Source: Actinoplanes subtropicus (GTDB lineage Bacteria > Actinomycetota > Actinomycetes > Mycobacteriales > Micromonosporaceae). Taken from it: a stretch of 64,000 nt of DNA. Shown piece by piece: positions 45,177-53,965 of the stretch. The notes beneath the pieces were generated by a model that had not been told where the DNA came from, did not search any database, and saw nothing but the letters and a program-made list of their open reading frames with translations. The translations under genes and the position numbers were made by a program. Within the stretch, counting starts at the first letter, position 1, and each line of letters opens with the position of its first letter. The stretch covers positions 132,485 to 196,484 of the forward strand of contig NZ_JOJL01000005.1 of the NCBI RefSeq assembly GCF_000721705.1, read 5' to 3'.

Positions 45177-46025
45177 ATGCAAACCATGCCCGGCGCCCGG
45201 CTGACCTATCAGGACCGCGAACAGATCTCGTTGTGGCTCGCGGCCGGCCTGGGCTACGCCGAGATCGCCCGCCGACTCGGCCGGCCCACCTCCACGATCA
45301 GCCGCGAGGTCGCGCGCAACCACGATTCGGGTGCCTATCGGGCCGTCCAGGCCCAGCAGGCGGCCACCCGGCGTGCCCCGCGCCGCCGCCCCGCCCCCGT
45401 GGCCTCGCCTCCGGCCGGCTTCGCCGAGGAGTTCGCCACCCTGCTGGCCGGGACCGGGCTGCCCAGGATGTGCGCCCGCGTCTTCGCCGCCCTGCTCGTC
45501 TCCGATCGGGGCAGCCTGACCGCGAGCGAGCTCACCCAGCAGCTCTCGGTGAGCCCGGCCTCGATCTCCAAGGCCGTCGGCTACCTGGAGGAGATGAACC
45601 TTCTGTCCCGTACGCCGAACCCCGGCACCCGCCGCGAGCGCTACGTGGTCGGCGACGACGTATGGCAACGCGCCTGGCAGACCGACACCGGCGCACACGC
45701 CTCAGTCGCCGACGCGGCCCGCCGCGGCGCGGAGCTTTTCGGCCCGGCCAGCCCCGCCGGCATCCGGCTGCACAAAATGGCCCAGTTCTTCGGCTGGCTC
45801 GCCGCCCAGATGACCAGAACCGGCACCCCACCTCCGCCGACGGCAGCCACCAGCGAGGCCGACGGTGACCCGCGGACCGTGCTCGCTGCCCTGGTCCACG
45901 CCGCCCGGCCGCTCTCCGCCGACGAGCTGGCGACGGCCCTCGGCTGGCCCCGCGAACGGGTCGCCGCCTGCCTCGATCCGACCCGCCTCACGTCGGCCCA
46001 GCGCGCCGCCCTACGACGCGAGTGA
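45177..46025 (+). CDS. HTH regulator combining an IS30-type HTH and a MarR/GbsR-like wHTH
   Basis: A 282-residue protein (an ATG at 45186 would remove three residues). Residues about 7-48 form a Helix_38/IS30-like HTH (L-T-Y-Q-D-R-E-Q-I-S-L-W-L-A-A-G...I-A-R-R-L-G-R-P-T-S-T-I-S-R-E-V). Residues about 85-165 form a GbsR/MarR-like winged helix (T-A-S-E-L-T-Q-Q-L-S-V-S-P-A-S-I-S-K-A-V-G-Y-L-E-E). A C-terminal region (about 240-280) may be another small HTH. It is divergent from the three-gene beta-lactamase/SDR operon and probably regulates it. Confidence 0.8.
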   Translation: MQTMPGARLTYQDREQISLWLAAGLGYAEIARRLGRPTSTISREVARNHDSGAYRAVQAQQAATRRAPRRRPAPVASPPAGFAEEFATLLAGTGLPRMCARVFAALLVSDRGSLTASELTQQLSVSPASISKAVGYLEEMNLLSRTPNPGTRRERYVVGDDVWQRAWQTDTGAHASVADAARRGAELFGPASPAGIRLHKMAQFFGWLAAQMTRTGTPPPPTAATSEADGDPRTVLAALVHAARPLSADELATALGWPRERVAACLDPTRLTSAQRAALRRE

Positions 46026-46227
46026 AGAGGCCGGCTGTCTCGACCGTAGGTGTGCCCCGCTCGGCGATGGCCGCGCATCCGGTCGGCCTCGCCTCGGGAG
46101 CCGGGCAGGGCCCGCGCAGAGTCCGCCTACTCGCCGGCCAGCCGCCGCTGGAACGATCTCGCTCACGACACACACCCCTCTTCCGGATACCTTCGTGACG
46201 AAGCAGCCTGATCGGAAAGGGACAACC

Positions 46228-46617
46228 ATGGATCAGTTCGCGGTGGTGGCCGGCGCCGGCTCGTTCTCGTCGGCGGACGGCAGCGCGGTCCGGTTCCCGC
46301 ACAAGTGGACCCCCGGCGGCGTCACCGTCGAGGCCGACTTCACCGGCGCCCACTTGCTGCATCTGGCCGCCGCCGGCTGCGTGCTGAACGACCTGTACCG
46401 CGAGGCCCAGTCCCTGGGCATCGAGCTGGCCGGCGTCCGGGTGACCGCGACCGGCGGCTTCGACACCGACACCTGGTCGTCGACCGGCATCACGTACCGC
46501 GTCGAGTTGGACTCGGCCGCCCCGGCCGGCGACCTGCGCGCCCTGCTCGACCGCGTCGACGCCGTGGCCGAGATCCCGCGCGCGATCCGGGCCGGGGCGC
46601 CGGTCCGGCGGGCCTGA
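46228..46617 (+). CDS. OsmC-family protein with a single cysteine
   Basis: A 129-residue protein from the ATG at 46228 after GGAAAGG. The fold signatures are F-P-H-K-W-T-P-G-G-V-T-V-E-A-D-F, H-L-L-H-L-A-A-A-G-C-V-L-N-D-L with Cys51, and a middle G-V-R-V-T-A-T-G-G-F strand. OsmC/Ohr peroxidases normally have a second cysteine near the C-terminus; here that region reads I-P-R-A-I-R-A-G-A without Cys. It may therefore not reduce organic hydroperoxides by the usual disulfide mechanism. It is transcribed alone. Confidence 0.8.
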   Translation: MDQFAVVAGAGSFSSADGSAVRFPHKWTPGGVTVEADFTGAHLLHLAAAGCVLNDLYREAQSLGIELAGVRVTATGGFDTDTWSSTGITYRVELDSAAPAGDLRALLDRVDAVAEIPRAIRAGAPVRRA

Positions 46618-46628
46618 ACCGGTGGCGG

Positions 46629-47405
46629 TCAGCTGTGGCACAGCAGGCGGACGATGAGGTAGTCGTCGCCGATGGTGTCGAGGTACGCGTCGGCCTGCCG
46701 GACGTAGGCATCCGTGGCGGCCTCGCCGTCGCGAGGCGCCGCGAACGGGCCGAGCTGTTCCGGGTCGATCCACTGGCCGGCGGCCGTCAGCAGGGCGTAG
46801 GCGGTGATCGCCCACGCCGCCGCGCGGTCGAAGTCCGGTTGCGGGTCGCGGGTGAGTTCGGTGATCGGGTCGGAGTCCGGATGGAGCATCCGGACCCCGA
46901 GGCTGGGGTAGCGTTCCCAGGCCGAGCTGTGGCTGAGCGCCCGGACGAGAGGCTGGGCGTGGTGGTCGGCGACGGCTCGCTCGCGCGGATAGCCCACCGG
47001 GTCGGCCTCGTGGCGGGCCAGGAAGGCGGTCAACGGCCGCGCCCCGGGATGGTCGGCGACCAGCCTCCGGAAGTCGTGCTGCTGGGCCCGCCATTCGCCG
47101 CGGGCCCGCTCGACGGCGTGCCGGCGGGTCGCGGGGAAGTCGAGCAGGCCCCGCGGCCCGCCGTCGCAGCGCAGCGGCTCGGCCTCGTCGTCCCCGTAAA
47201 CAAGTCGCGGGTCGCCGTCGTGCTCGGGCCGGACCGCGAACCGCGAACCCGGGCCGCCGTCGATGCACCACCAGTCCCACTCGCCGGCCGGGTTCCCGTC
47301 GCTGGTGAGGTTGTGGTCGAACGGCGCCATCGCGGCGGCCAGGGCGGCGTCGACGTCACCCGCGGCCGGCGGCGCCAAGCAGACGTTGACGTGGAACTTC
47401 GTCAC
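46629..47405 (-). CDS. Conserved-type hypothetical protein
   Basis: A 258-residue protein starting at GTG (M-T-K-F-H-V-N-V-C-L-A-P). Notable features are W-D-W-W-C-I-D-G-G-P-G-S-R-F, a region rich in His/Arg (about 90-150) and a C-terminal helical part ending Y-L-I-V-R-L-L-C-H-S. No transmembrane segments or known catalytic motif are visible. Similar proteins occur singly in Streptomyces and Micromonosporaceae; I do not know a function. It is convergent with the OsmC-like gene and in line with the flavin reductase upstream. Confidence 0.7.
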   Translation of the reverse strand: MTKFHVNVCLAPPAAGDVDAALAAAMAPFDHNLTSDGNPAGEWDWWCIDGGPGSRFAVRPEHDGDPRLVYGDDEAEPLRCDGGPRGLLDFPATRRHAVERARGEWRAQQHDFRRLVADHPGARPLTAFLARHEADPVGYPRERAVADHHAQPLVRALSHSSAWERYPSLGVRMLHPDSDPITELTRDPQPDFDRAAAWAITAYALLTAAGQWIDPEQLGPFAAPRDGEAATDAYVRQADAYLDTIGDDYLIVRLLCHS

Positions 47406-47448
47406 GGCCGCCGACCCTGACGGAACCCGCTGGCGAGCGCACCCGAGT

Positions 47449-48798
47449 TCACAGCCCCAGCTCGTTGAAGAGGTACAGCCAGATCTCGCTGCGGGTGGGG
47501 AACGACGGAATGGCGTGCCGCAAGCGGCGCAGCGGCACCTCGCCCACCACGGCGATGGTCGCCGCCTGCAGGAAGTCGGCCACCTCCGAGCCGGTGAAGG
47601 TGGCGCCGACCAGGACGCCGCGGTCGTCGTCCAGCACGAACCGGCAGGTGCCGCGGCCGCCGCCGGTGAAGGCGCCGCCCGCGTTCGCCTCGGTGCCGAT
47701 GTCCACCACCCGTACGGTGATCCCGGCCGCCTCGGCCGCCGCGGCGGTGTAGCCGACGCCGGCCACCTGCGGCTCGGTGAAGATCACGTGCGGCGAGCGG
47801 GGGCCGTCCGCGAGGTGCTCGACGACCATGTCCCGGCCCTGGATGTGCTCGGCCGCGATCGCCGCCTGGTACTTGGCCATGTGCGTGTAGAGCGCCCTGC
47901 CGTTCAGGTCGCCGACCACGTAGAGCCAGTCCTTGCCGGGCACCCGCATGTGCTCGTCGACCTCGATGTACCCGTCGGCGTCCAGGCCCAGGTCGCGCGA
48001 CTGCGGGACCCGCCCGGCCGCGACCAGCAGCTGGTCGGCGGTGGCGGTGCTGCCGTCGGCGAGGGTCACCGTGATCCGGTCGCCGTCGCGCCGCACCGAG
48101 GTGGCCCACTGCCCGGTGCGGATGTCCACGCCCTGCTCCCGCAGCGCCTCGGTGACCTGCACGCAGGCGAATTCCTCCTCCCGGTGCAGCAGCCGGTGCT
48201 CGCCCTCGACCAGGGTGACCCGGGACCCGAGCGAGGCGTATGCCTGGGTCATCTCGGCCCCCACGACGCCGCCGCCGATCACGATGAGCGACTCCGGGAT
48301 CTCCTCCGCGGTGGTCGCCTCGCGGTTGGTCCACGGCTTGGCGTCCCGCAGCCCCTCGATGTCCGGGATCCGGGCGACCGTGCCGCCCGCGAGAATCACC
48401 GCCGTGCGCGCCTCGAGGACCTCGTCGCCCACCGCGACCTGCCGCTCCCCCGCGATCCGGCCCCAGCCGCGCACCAGGTGGACGCCGCGCTCCTCGAGCC
48501 AGGGCAGCTGCCCGGCGTCGTCGAGGTGCCCGATGTTCTCGTCCCGCCGGGCGAGCACCGCGGCCACGTCGAGCGGCCCGGTCACCGCCTCGCGCATGCC
48601 AGGCACCCGGCGGGCCTCGGCGAGCAGCTCACCCGGGCGCAGCAGCGACTTCGACGGTATGCACGCGTAGTAGGAGCACTCGCCGCCGACCTTGTCGGCC
48701 TCGACGATCGCCACGGACAGGCCCGCCGAGGCCAGCCGGCCCGCCGCGACCTCGCCCCCGGGGCCGGCCCCGACGACCACCACATCAAAAGTCTGCAT
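47449..48798 (-). CDS. Pyridine nucleotide-disulfide oxidoreductase (Lpd/MerA-like)
   Basis: A 449-residue protein from the ATG at 48796-48798. The FAD Rossmann motif G-A-G-P-G-G is at 10-15. The redox-active pair is C41-x4-C46 in G-G-E-C-S-Y-Y-A-C-I-P-S-K. The NAD(P) motif is I-G-G-G-V-V-G-A-E, and the second FAD motif V-V-G-D-L-N precedes a normal dimerisation domain. The C-terminus replaces the usual H-x-x-x-x-E base region with H-A-I-P-S-F-P-T-R-S-E. That group of actinobacterial proteins is related to, but distinct from, dihydrolipoyl dehydrogenase and mercuric reductase. It is divergent from the methyltransferase at 48875 (76 bp gap). Confidence 0.85.
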   Translation of the reverse strand: MQTFDVVVVGAGPGGEVAAGRLASAGLSVAIVEADKVGGECSYYACIPSKSLLRPGELLAEARRVPGMREAVTGPLDVAAVLARRDENIGHLDDAGQLPWLEERGVHLVRGWGRIAGERQVAVGDEVLEARTAVILAGGTVARIPDIEGLRDAKPWTNREATTAEEIPESLIVIGGGVVGAEMTQAYASLGSRVTLVEGEHRLLHREEEFACVQVTEALREQGVDIRTGQWATSVRRDGDRITVTLADGSTATADQLLVAAGRVPQSRDLGLDADGYIEVDEHMRVPGKDWLYVVGDLNGRALYTHMAKYQAAIAAEHIQGRDMVVEHLADGPRSPHVIFTEPQVAGVGYTAAAAEAAGITVRVVDIGTEANAGGAFTGGGRGTCRFVLDDDRGVLVGATFTGSEVADFLQAATIAVVGEVPLRRLRHAIPSFPTRSEIWLYLFNELGL

Positions 48799-48874
48799 AC
48801 CTGCATGATCCTGGGCCGGCGGCCCGCCGCGCCGCCCGGGGCCGAATTTGCCGTACGCCGGTAGCTTCGAGGCC

Positions 48875-49489
48875 ATGAACGCGGACCGGCAGAAGCGGGT
48901 GTGGGACGACGCCGCGCCCCGGTACGACAGGCAGATCGCGTTTCTCGAGCGGCACTGGTTCACCGGCGGCCGGGAGTGGGTGTGCTCGCGGGCCCGCGGC
49001 CGGGTGCTCGAGATCGCCGTCGGGACCGGGCGCAACCTGCCGTTCTACCGCCCGGAGGTGACCATCACCGGGATCGAGCTGAGCACCGAGATGCTGGCCA
49101 TCGCCCGCAAGCGGGCCGCCGATCTCGGCCGGGCCGCCGACCTGCGCGAGGGCGACGCGCAGAGCCTGCCGTTCGACGAGGCCTCGTTCGACACCGTGCT
49201 GTGCGCGCTGTCGCTGTGCACGATTCCCGACCCGGTGCGGGCGATCGCGGAGATGCACCGGGTGCTGGTGCCGGGCGGGACGCTGCTGCTGGTCGACCAC
49301 GTCCGCAGCAGTTTCGCCCCGCTGCGGGCCGCACAGTGGGTGGCCGAGCAGGTCACGATCCGGACGGCCGGGGAGCACTTCACCCGGCGGCAGCTTCCCC
49401 TCGTACGCAAGCAGGGTTTTGATGTTGTGGAGAATGAGCGGCTCAAGGCCGGGACGGTGGAGCGGATCCGGGCGGTCAAGCGGCCGTGA
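48875..49489 (+). CDS. Class I SAM-dependent methyltransferase
   Basis: A 204-residue protein from the ATG at 48875. Motif I is V-L-E-I-A-V-G-T-G-R-N-L; motif II is I-T-G-I-E-L-S; D-A-Q-S-L-P-F and F-D-T-V-L-C-A-L-S-L-C-T-I-P-D complete the Methyltransf_11/UbiE-like core. The N-terminal K-R-V-W-D-D-A-A-P-R-Y-D-R-Q resembles the phosphatidylethanolamine/ubiquinone methyltransferase group. Substrate unknown. It stands alone between the divergent flavin reductase and the DUF1028 gene. Confidence 0.85.
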   Translation: MNADRQKRVWDDAAPRYDRQIAFLERHWFTGGREWVCSRARGRVLEIAVGTGRNLPFYRPEVTITGIELSTEMLAIARKRAADLGRAADLREGDAQSLPFDEASFDTVLCALSLCTIPDPVRAIAEMHRVLVPGGTLLLVDHVRSSFAPLRAAQWVAEQVTIRTAGEHFTRRQLPLVRKQGFDVVENERLKAGTVERIRAVKRP

Positions 49490-49712
49490 GGGCGCCGCGG
49501 GCGGGCCGGTCGCGGCAACCACCCACTCGCCCGCGGCGCTTCGGACCGGGCGCCAGAAGCGTTCAGTCCACTTGCCGGCTCGCCGAGGGCGGCGGCGGGC
49601 TCGGCCGGGAACACGTCTTAGGCCGGAGCATATGCCCGAAGTGCATCGGTACACATAGGCCGGAGGGTTTCAGTCTGCACCGCGGATGTTCCCCCGGTGT
49701 TACACATGCGTC

Positions 49713-50543
49713 ATGACCTTCTCGATCATCGCCCGTTCCGCCGACGGCCTCGCCCACGGTGTCGCGGTGGCCAGCAAGTTCCTCGGGGTCGGCGCCGCCG
49801 TGCCCGCCGCGCGGGCCGGGGTCGGCGCGGTCGCCACCCAGTCGTACGCGAATCTCGCCTACCGCCCGCAGACTCTGGCGCTGCTGGAGACCGGGGTCAG
49901 TGCCGCCAACACGGTGCAGGCGCTGATCGCCGGGGACGCCGGGCCGGTCGCCCAGCGGCAGGTCGGCGTGGTCGGCCCGGCGGGCGAGGGCGCCACGTTC
50001 ACCGGCCGCGATTGTCACGCGTGGGCGGGCGGGACGACCGGCGACGGGTACGCGGTGCAGGGCAACATGCTGACCGGCCCGCAGGTGGTCGACGCGATGC
50101 AGGTGGCCTGGCAGGCGTCGGCGGCCGAGGCGCGGCTGGCGTACCGGCTGCTGGCGGCCCTGCGCGCCGGCGATCTCGCCGGCGGCGACCGGCGGGGCCG
50201 GCAGAGCGCCGCGCTCCTGGTCGTCGCCAAGGGCATGGGGTACGGCGGCACCAGCGACGTCTGGGTCGACCTGCGGGTGGACGACCACCCGGACCCGGTC
50301 GCCGAACTGACCCGCCTGCTCGACCTGCACACGCTGTACTTCGAACGGCCGGACCCGGCCACCCTGCTGCCGCTCGCCGGCCCGGTCGCCGAGGAGGCAC
50401 GGGCTCTGCTGGCCGCGGCCGGCCACGACCAGCCCGACCTGCAGGACGCGCTCGCCGACTGGGCCGGCGTCGAGAACCTGGAGGAGCGCCTGGTCGCCGG
50501 CGCGATCGACCCGCTCGTCCTGGACCGGCTACGCGGCCGCTAG
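49713..50543 (+). CDS. DUF1028 family protein (Ntn-hydrolase-like)
   Basis: A 276-residue protein beginning M-T-F-S-I-I-A-R-S, with the family core G-V-A-V-A-S-K-F-L-G-V-G-A-A-V-P, A-T-Q-S-Y-A-N and Y-A-V-Q-G-N-M-L-T-G. Length and motifs match DUF1028 proteins, which adopt an Ntn-hydrolase-like fold and are often found with peptidases or amino-acid metabolism. Function is unproven. Its 3' end overlaps the convergent LysR remnant by about 15 bp. Confidence 0.85.
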   Translation: MTFSIIARSADGLAHGVAVASKFLGVGAAVPAARAGVGAVATQSYANLAYRPQTLALLETGVSAANTVQALIAGDAGPVAQRQVGVVGPAGEGATFTGRDCHAWAGGTTGDGYAVQGNMLTGPQVVDAMQVAWQASAAEARLAYRLLAALRAGDLAGGDRRGRQSAALLVVAKGMGYGGTSDVWVDLRVDDHPDPVAELTRLLDLHTLYFERPDPATLLPLAGPVAEEARALLAAAGHDQPDLQDALADWAGVENLEERLVAGAIDPLVLDRLRGR

Positions 50544-51030
50544 CGGCAGCCCCGCGACCGTCTCGTGCAGCGCCCTGGCCAGCGCCGCGGCCAGCGGCCG
50601 GATGCGGCGCACGGCGGTGACGATGCCGACGTAGCGGGACGGGCAGGGCGGCGCGATCGGCACGGTCGCCAGCCCGCCCTGGTCGGCGGTCAGCGCCACC
50701 TGCGGGATCATGCTCACCCCGACCCCGGCCCGCACCAGCGACTGCGCGAAGACGTAGTCGGTCCCCCGGCAGGCGGTCTGCACCTCGAACCCGGCCATCG
50801 CCGCGTAGTGGTGGAGCATGTCGCCGGTCGCCAGGCACCCGTGCACCCACCGCTCGCCGGCCAGGTCGCCCAGCGCCACCGTCTCGCGCCCGGCCAGCCA
50901 GTGCCCGGCCGGCAGCACGATCCACATCGGATCGTCCAGCAGCGGCGTCCAGATCAGGCCGGACCGGTCGCCCTTGCGGATCGGCGGCCCACCGTCGAAG
51001 TGGTACGCCAGGGCCAGATCCGCCCCGCCC
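50529..51030 (-). pseudogene. LysR-family regulator, only the effector-binding half left
   Basis: The reverse strand encodes G-G-A-D-L-A-L-A-Y-H-F-D-G through P-L-L-D-D-P-M-W-I-V-L-P-A-G-H, V-H-G-C-L-A-T-G-D and A-G-V-G-V-S-M-I-P-Q-V-A-L, the second half of a LysR substrate-binding domain, ending naturally at 50529. The winged-helix DNA-binding domain and the first effector subdomain are missing. At about 51030 the sequence switches directly into the EamA transporter on the other strand. It originally would have been divergent from that transporter. Confidence 0.8.
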
Positions 51031-51818
51031 GAGCGGTGGCCGGCCGCGGCCTGATCGCCGCGCTGGTGCTGCTGCCGGTGGCCGCCTCCCGGGGCACGCT
51101 GGGCGCGCTCCGCGAGCGCTGGGGAACCGTCGCGATCCTGGCGGTGGTGCACATCGTCGTGCCGTTCCTGCTCATCACGTACGGCGAGGTGCACATCACC
51201 TCCTCGCTCACCGGCCTGCTGATCGCGGTCGAGCCCGTCGTGATCGCCCTGCTGATGTCCCGCGCCGAGCCGCTGACCCGCGGCCGCGTCGCCGGCCTGG
51301 TCCTCGGTTTCGCCGGCGTCGCGGTGCTGGTCGGCCTGGACGTCTCCGGCGACCGCCTGGGCCTGCTCGGCGCGGGCATGGTCCTGCTCGCCGCGGTCAG
51401 CTACGGGGTGGCCACCATCTTCGTCCAGCGCCGCACCGCCGACATCCCGCCGGAGACCCTCGCCGGCGGCACCACCGCCATCACGACGCTGGTGCTCACC
51501 CCGTTCGCGATCCTGACCTGGCCGGCCGCGCCGGTGCACGCCGACGCCTGGCTGGCCCTGGCCGCGCTCGGCGTCTTCTGCACCGCCGTGGCGCTGCTGG
51601 CCTTCTACCGCCTCGTGGCGCTGGCCGGCTCCAACCGGGCCGGCCTGGTCACGTACGTGAACCCGGTGGTGGCCGTCCTGCTCGGTGTCCTCCTGCTGAA
51701 CGAGCCACTGCGGTGGGGCACGGTCGCCGGCTTCGCCCTGGTGGTCGCGGGCTGCTGGCTCTCCACCCGCCCAGCACCCGTCCGGCCGGAGGTCACCGAG
51801 CCGGTCCCGGTCGGCTAG
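51028..51818 (+). pseudogene. EamA/DMT-family transporter lacking its N-terminus
   Basis: From A-V-A-G-R-G-L-I-A-A-L-V-L-L-P-V-A-A the frame runs through about nine hydrophobic helices to the stop at 51818. It includes F-L-L-I-T-Y-G-E-V-H-I-T-S-S-L-T-G-L-L-I-A-V-E-P and Y-V-N-P-V-V-A-V-L-L-G-V-L-L-L-N-E-P, the two EamA repeats of RhaT/YdcZ-type exporters. The first helix and start codon (about 40 residues) are gone, lost in the same deletion that removed the front of the LysR gene. Confidence 0.8.
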
Positions 51819-51933
51819 GCTCCGTCCGCCGGTCCGGGGGCCGCGACGAGGGCGGCCAGCCGGCATCACACCCGGGGAGATCCGCCCGACCACCCGGATC
51901 CGCCGCGCCGGCCGAGTAACTCGCGTCACAGCC

Positions 51934-51975
51934 TTGACTGTTGTCGCGACTACGGAATAGTGTTGCCGCGACAAC
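51934..51975 (+). promoter_or_regulatory. Promoter with two MarR-type operators
   Basis: A -35-like TTGACT (51934-51939) and a weak -10-like TAGTGT (51958-51963, 18-bp spacing) are overlapped by two near-palindromes of consensus GTTGTCGCGACAAC: GTTGTCGCGACTAC (51940-51953) and GTTGCCGCGACAAC (51962-51975), each with one mismatch. Their centres are 22 bp apart, two helical turns. They precede the SRPBCC-MarR-iminopeptidase operon, so the operon's own MarR protein is the likely ligand and autorepressor. Confidence 0.75.
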
Positions 51976-52005
51976 ATTATTCCCGCGAAGCGAGGGAGAC
52001 GGGCG

Positions 52006-52440
52006 ATGTACTCGTTCGGCGAAGAGATGGTCATCGAGGGCGACATCGAGGCGGTCTGGCAGGCCGCCACCGACGTGGCGAGCTGGCCCAGCTGGGATCC
52101 GCATGAGCAGAAGGCCCGCCTCGACGGCCCCTTCACGCCCGGCACCAAGGGCTGGAACAAGCCGCGCGGCGCCCCCGCGGGTACCTTCACCCTCGTCGAC
52201 GTCGACCCGCGGCGGATGTGGTCGGCCCGGGCCGGCATCCCGTTCGGCAGCCTGCGCGGGGTCAACCGCTACGAGCCGCTGGGCGACGGGAGGGTGCGGG
52301 TGTCCAAGGTGTTCGAGGTGCACGGGCCGTTCGGGCCCATCTTCCGGCTGATCTGGGAGAAGGCGGTGCGCTCCGACATGCGCCTGACCTTCGAGGCCCT
52401 GCAGGCCGAGGCCCGGCGGCGAGCAGCGGCCGGTGGCTGA
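52006..52440 (+). CDS. SRPBCC (polyketide cyclase/dehydrase-like) protein
   Basis: A 144-residue protein starting M-Y-S-F-G-E-E-M-V-I-E-G-D-I-E-A-V-W-Q-A-A-T-D-V-A-S-W-P-S-W-D, the standard start of the START/SRPBCC helix-grip fold with a hydrophobic ligand cavity. The end, M-R-L-T-F-E-A-L-Q-A-E-A, is the long C-terminal helix. It probably binds or modifies a small hydrophobic molecule. It is first in an operon with MarR (8-bp overlap) and prolyl iminopeptidase, under a promoter with two operators. Confidence 0.85.
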   Translation: MYSFGEEMVIEGDIEAVWQAATDVASWPSWDPHEQKARLDGPFTPGTKGWNKPRGAPAGTFTLVDVDPRRMWSARAGIPFGSLRGVNRYEPLGDGRVRVSKVFEVHGPFGPIFRLIWEKAVRSDMRLTFEALQAEARRRAAAGG

Positions 52441-52918
52441 GCCGCGCGGGCCGCTGATGAGCCCCGGATTCTGGCTGCACCACGCGGCGCTGGAGTGGCG
52501 ACAGCGACTCGACCGCGCGCTGCGGCCGCTCGGGCTCACCCCGACCCAGTTCAACCTGCTCGCCTCGATCGGCTGGCTCGATCGCACCCGTCCGTCGGCG
52601 CCCACCCAGCAGCAGGTCGCCGACCATGCCGGAGCGGACCGGATGATGGCCTCCAAGGTGCTGCGGACCCTTCAGGAGCGCGGGCTGGTGACCCGGGAGT
52701 CCGATTCGGGTGACGCCCGCTCGCTGCGGTTGCGCCTGACCGGCGAGGGTCGCAGCATCACCAGCCAGGCGGTCCGGATCGCCGTCGCGGTGGATGACGA
52801 GTTGTTCGCGGATCGGGGCGATCAGCTGCGCGAAGAGCTCCGGAGAGTCGCCGCCCAGCGCCTGTCCGGGCTGCTGCCACCGGCCGAACCGAAAGGAACG
52901 GATGTTTCCACCGATTGA
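52433..52918 (+). CDS. MarR-family regulator
   Basis: A 161-residue protein starting at GTG within the end of the SRPBCC gene. The winged helix (about 28-105) contains L-T-P-T-Q-F-N-L-L-A-S-I-G-W-L, Q-Q-V-A-D-H-A-G-A-D-R-M-M-A-S-K-V-L-R-T-L-Q-E-R-G-L-V and the wing E-S-D-S-G-D-A-R-S-L-R-L-R-L-T. The N- and C-terminal helices form the dimer interface. Tandem palindromes in the operon promoter are its probable binding sites. Its 3' end overlaps the iminopeptidase start by 17 bp. Confidence 0.9.
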   Translation: MAEPRGPLMSPGFWLHHAALEWRQRLDRALRPLGLTPTQFNLLASIGWLDRTRPSAPTQQQVADHAGADRMMASKVLRTLQERGLVTRESDSGDARSLRLRLTGEGRSITSQAVRIAVAVDDELFADRGDQLREELRRVAAQRLSGLLPPAEPKGTDVSTD

Positions 52919-53849
52919 GCCGTACGAGACGGGCCTGCTCGACGTGGGCGACGGCAACCACGTCCACTGGGAAGTGAGCGGCAACCCCGGCGGCAAGCCC
53001 GCCCTGGTCGTCCACGGTGGTCCCGGGTCGGGGTCGAGCGCGGGCACCCGCCGCTTCTTCGATCCGGCGCGCTACCGGATCGTCCTCTTCGACCAGCGCG
53101 GCTGCGGCCGGAGCACCCCGAGCGCCGCCGACCCGGCGACCGACATGCGGCACAACACCACCGAGCATCTGATCGCCGACATGGAGCGGCTACGGGTGCG
53201 GCTCGGCATCGACCGTTGGCTCCTGCACGGCGGTTCGTGGGGGTCGACGCTGATCCTCGCGTACGCCGAACGCCACCCCGAGCGCGTCTCCGAGATCGTC
53301 ATCGCGGCCGTCACGATGACCCGCCGCTCGGACACGGACTGGCTCTACCGGGGCGTCGGCCGGTTCTTCCCGGCGGAGTGGGAACGCTTCCTCGCCGGCG
53401 CGCCCGGCACCCCGCCCGACGGCGATGTCGTCGGCGCCTATGCGCGGCTGATGGAGCATCCGGACGCCGCCGTGCGGGAGCGGGCGGCCGCGGACTGGTG
53501 CGCCTGGGAGGACGCCGTGCTCTCCGGCGAGACCAAGGACAAATTCCGGCCGTACGGCGATCGCCCGCCCGCCGCCCGGCTCGCCTTCGTGCGCATCTGC
53601 GCCCACTTCTTCGCCCACGGGGCCTGGCTCGAGGAGGGCGTGCTGCTGCGCGAGGCCGGGCGGCTGGCCGGCATCCCAGGTGTGCTGATCCACGGGCGGC
53701 TCGATCTGGGCGGGCCGCTGCGGACTGCCTGGGAGCTGCACCGGGCCTGGCCCGGCTCGGAGCTGATCGTGGTCGAGGAGGGCGGCCATCTGGCCACCTC
53801 GGTCACCCGGGAGCACGTGCTACCCGCCCTCGACCGGTTCGCCGGCTGA
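52902..53849 (+). CDS. pip: Prolyl iminopeptidase (S33 alpha/beta hydrolase)
   Basis: A 315-residue protein from the ATG at 52902 after GAAAGGAAC. The oxyanion motif H-G-G-P-G-S-G is at 38-44, D-Q-R-G-C-G-R-S follows at 64-71, and the nucleophile motif G-G-S-W-G-S gives Ser112. The acid is in H-G-R-L-D-L-G-G, and the base His lies in G-G-H-L-A-T-S. These match Pip enzymes, which release N-terminal proline from peptides. The R-L-D form in place of R-Y-D is a minor change. It is the third gene of a MarR-controlled operon. Confidence 0.9.
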   Translation: MFPPIEPYETGLLDVGDGNHVHWEVSGNPGGKPALVVHGGPGSGSSAGTRRFFDPARYRIVLFDQRGCGRSTPSAADPATDMRHNTTEHLIADMERLRVRLGIDRWLLHGGSWGSTLILAYAERHPERVSEIVIAAVTMTRRSDTDWLYRGVGRFFPAEWERFLAGAPGTPPDGDVVGAYARLMEHPDAAVRERAAADWCAWEDAVLSGETKDKFRPYGDRPPAARLAFVRICAHFFAHGAWLEEGVLLREAGRLAGIPGVLIHGRLDLGGPLRTAWELHRAWPGSELIVVEEGGHLATSVTREHVLPALDRFAG

Positions 53850-53965
53850 GGTCCCCATTCATGGCGCTCACTCCAGAAGAGATCACCAAACTTGCCCGAT
53901 CTCGCCACGGGCCCCATCCGCGCCGCTTAGTTTGGTCGTGAAGCGGGCTGTTCGGGAGGGGGAGC

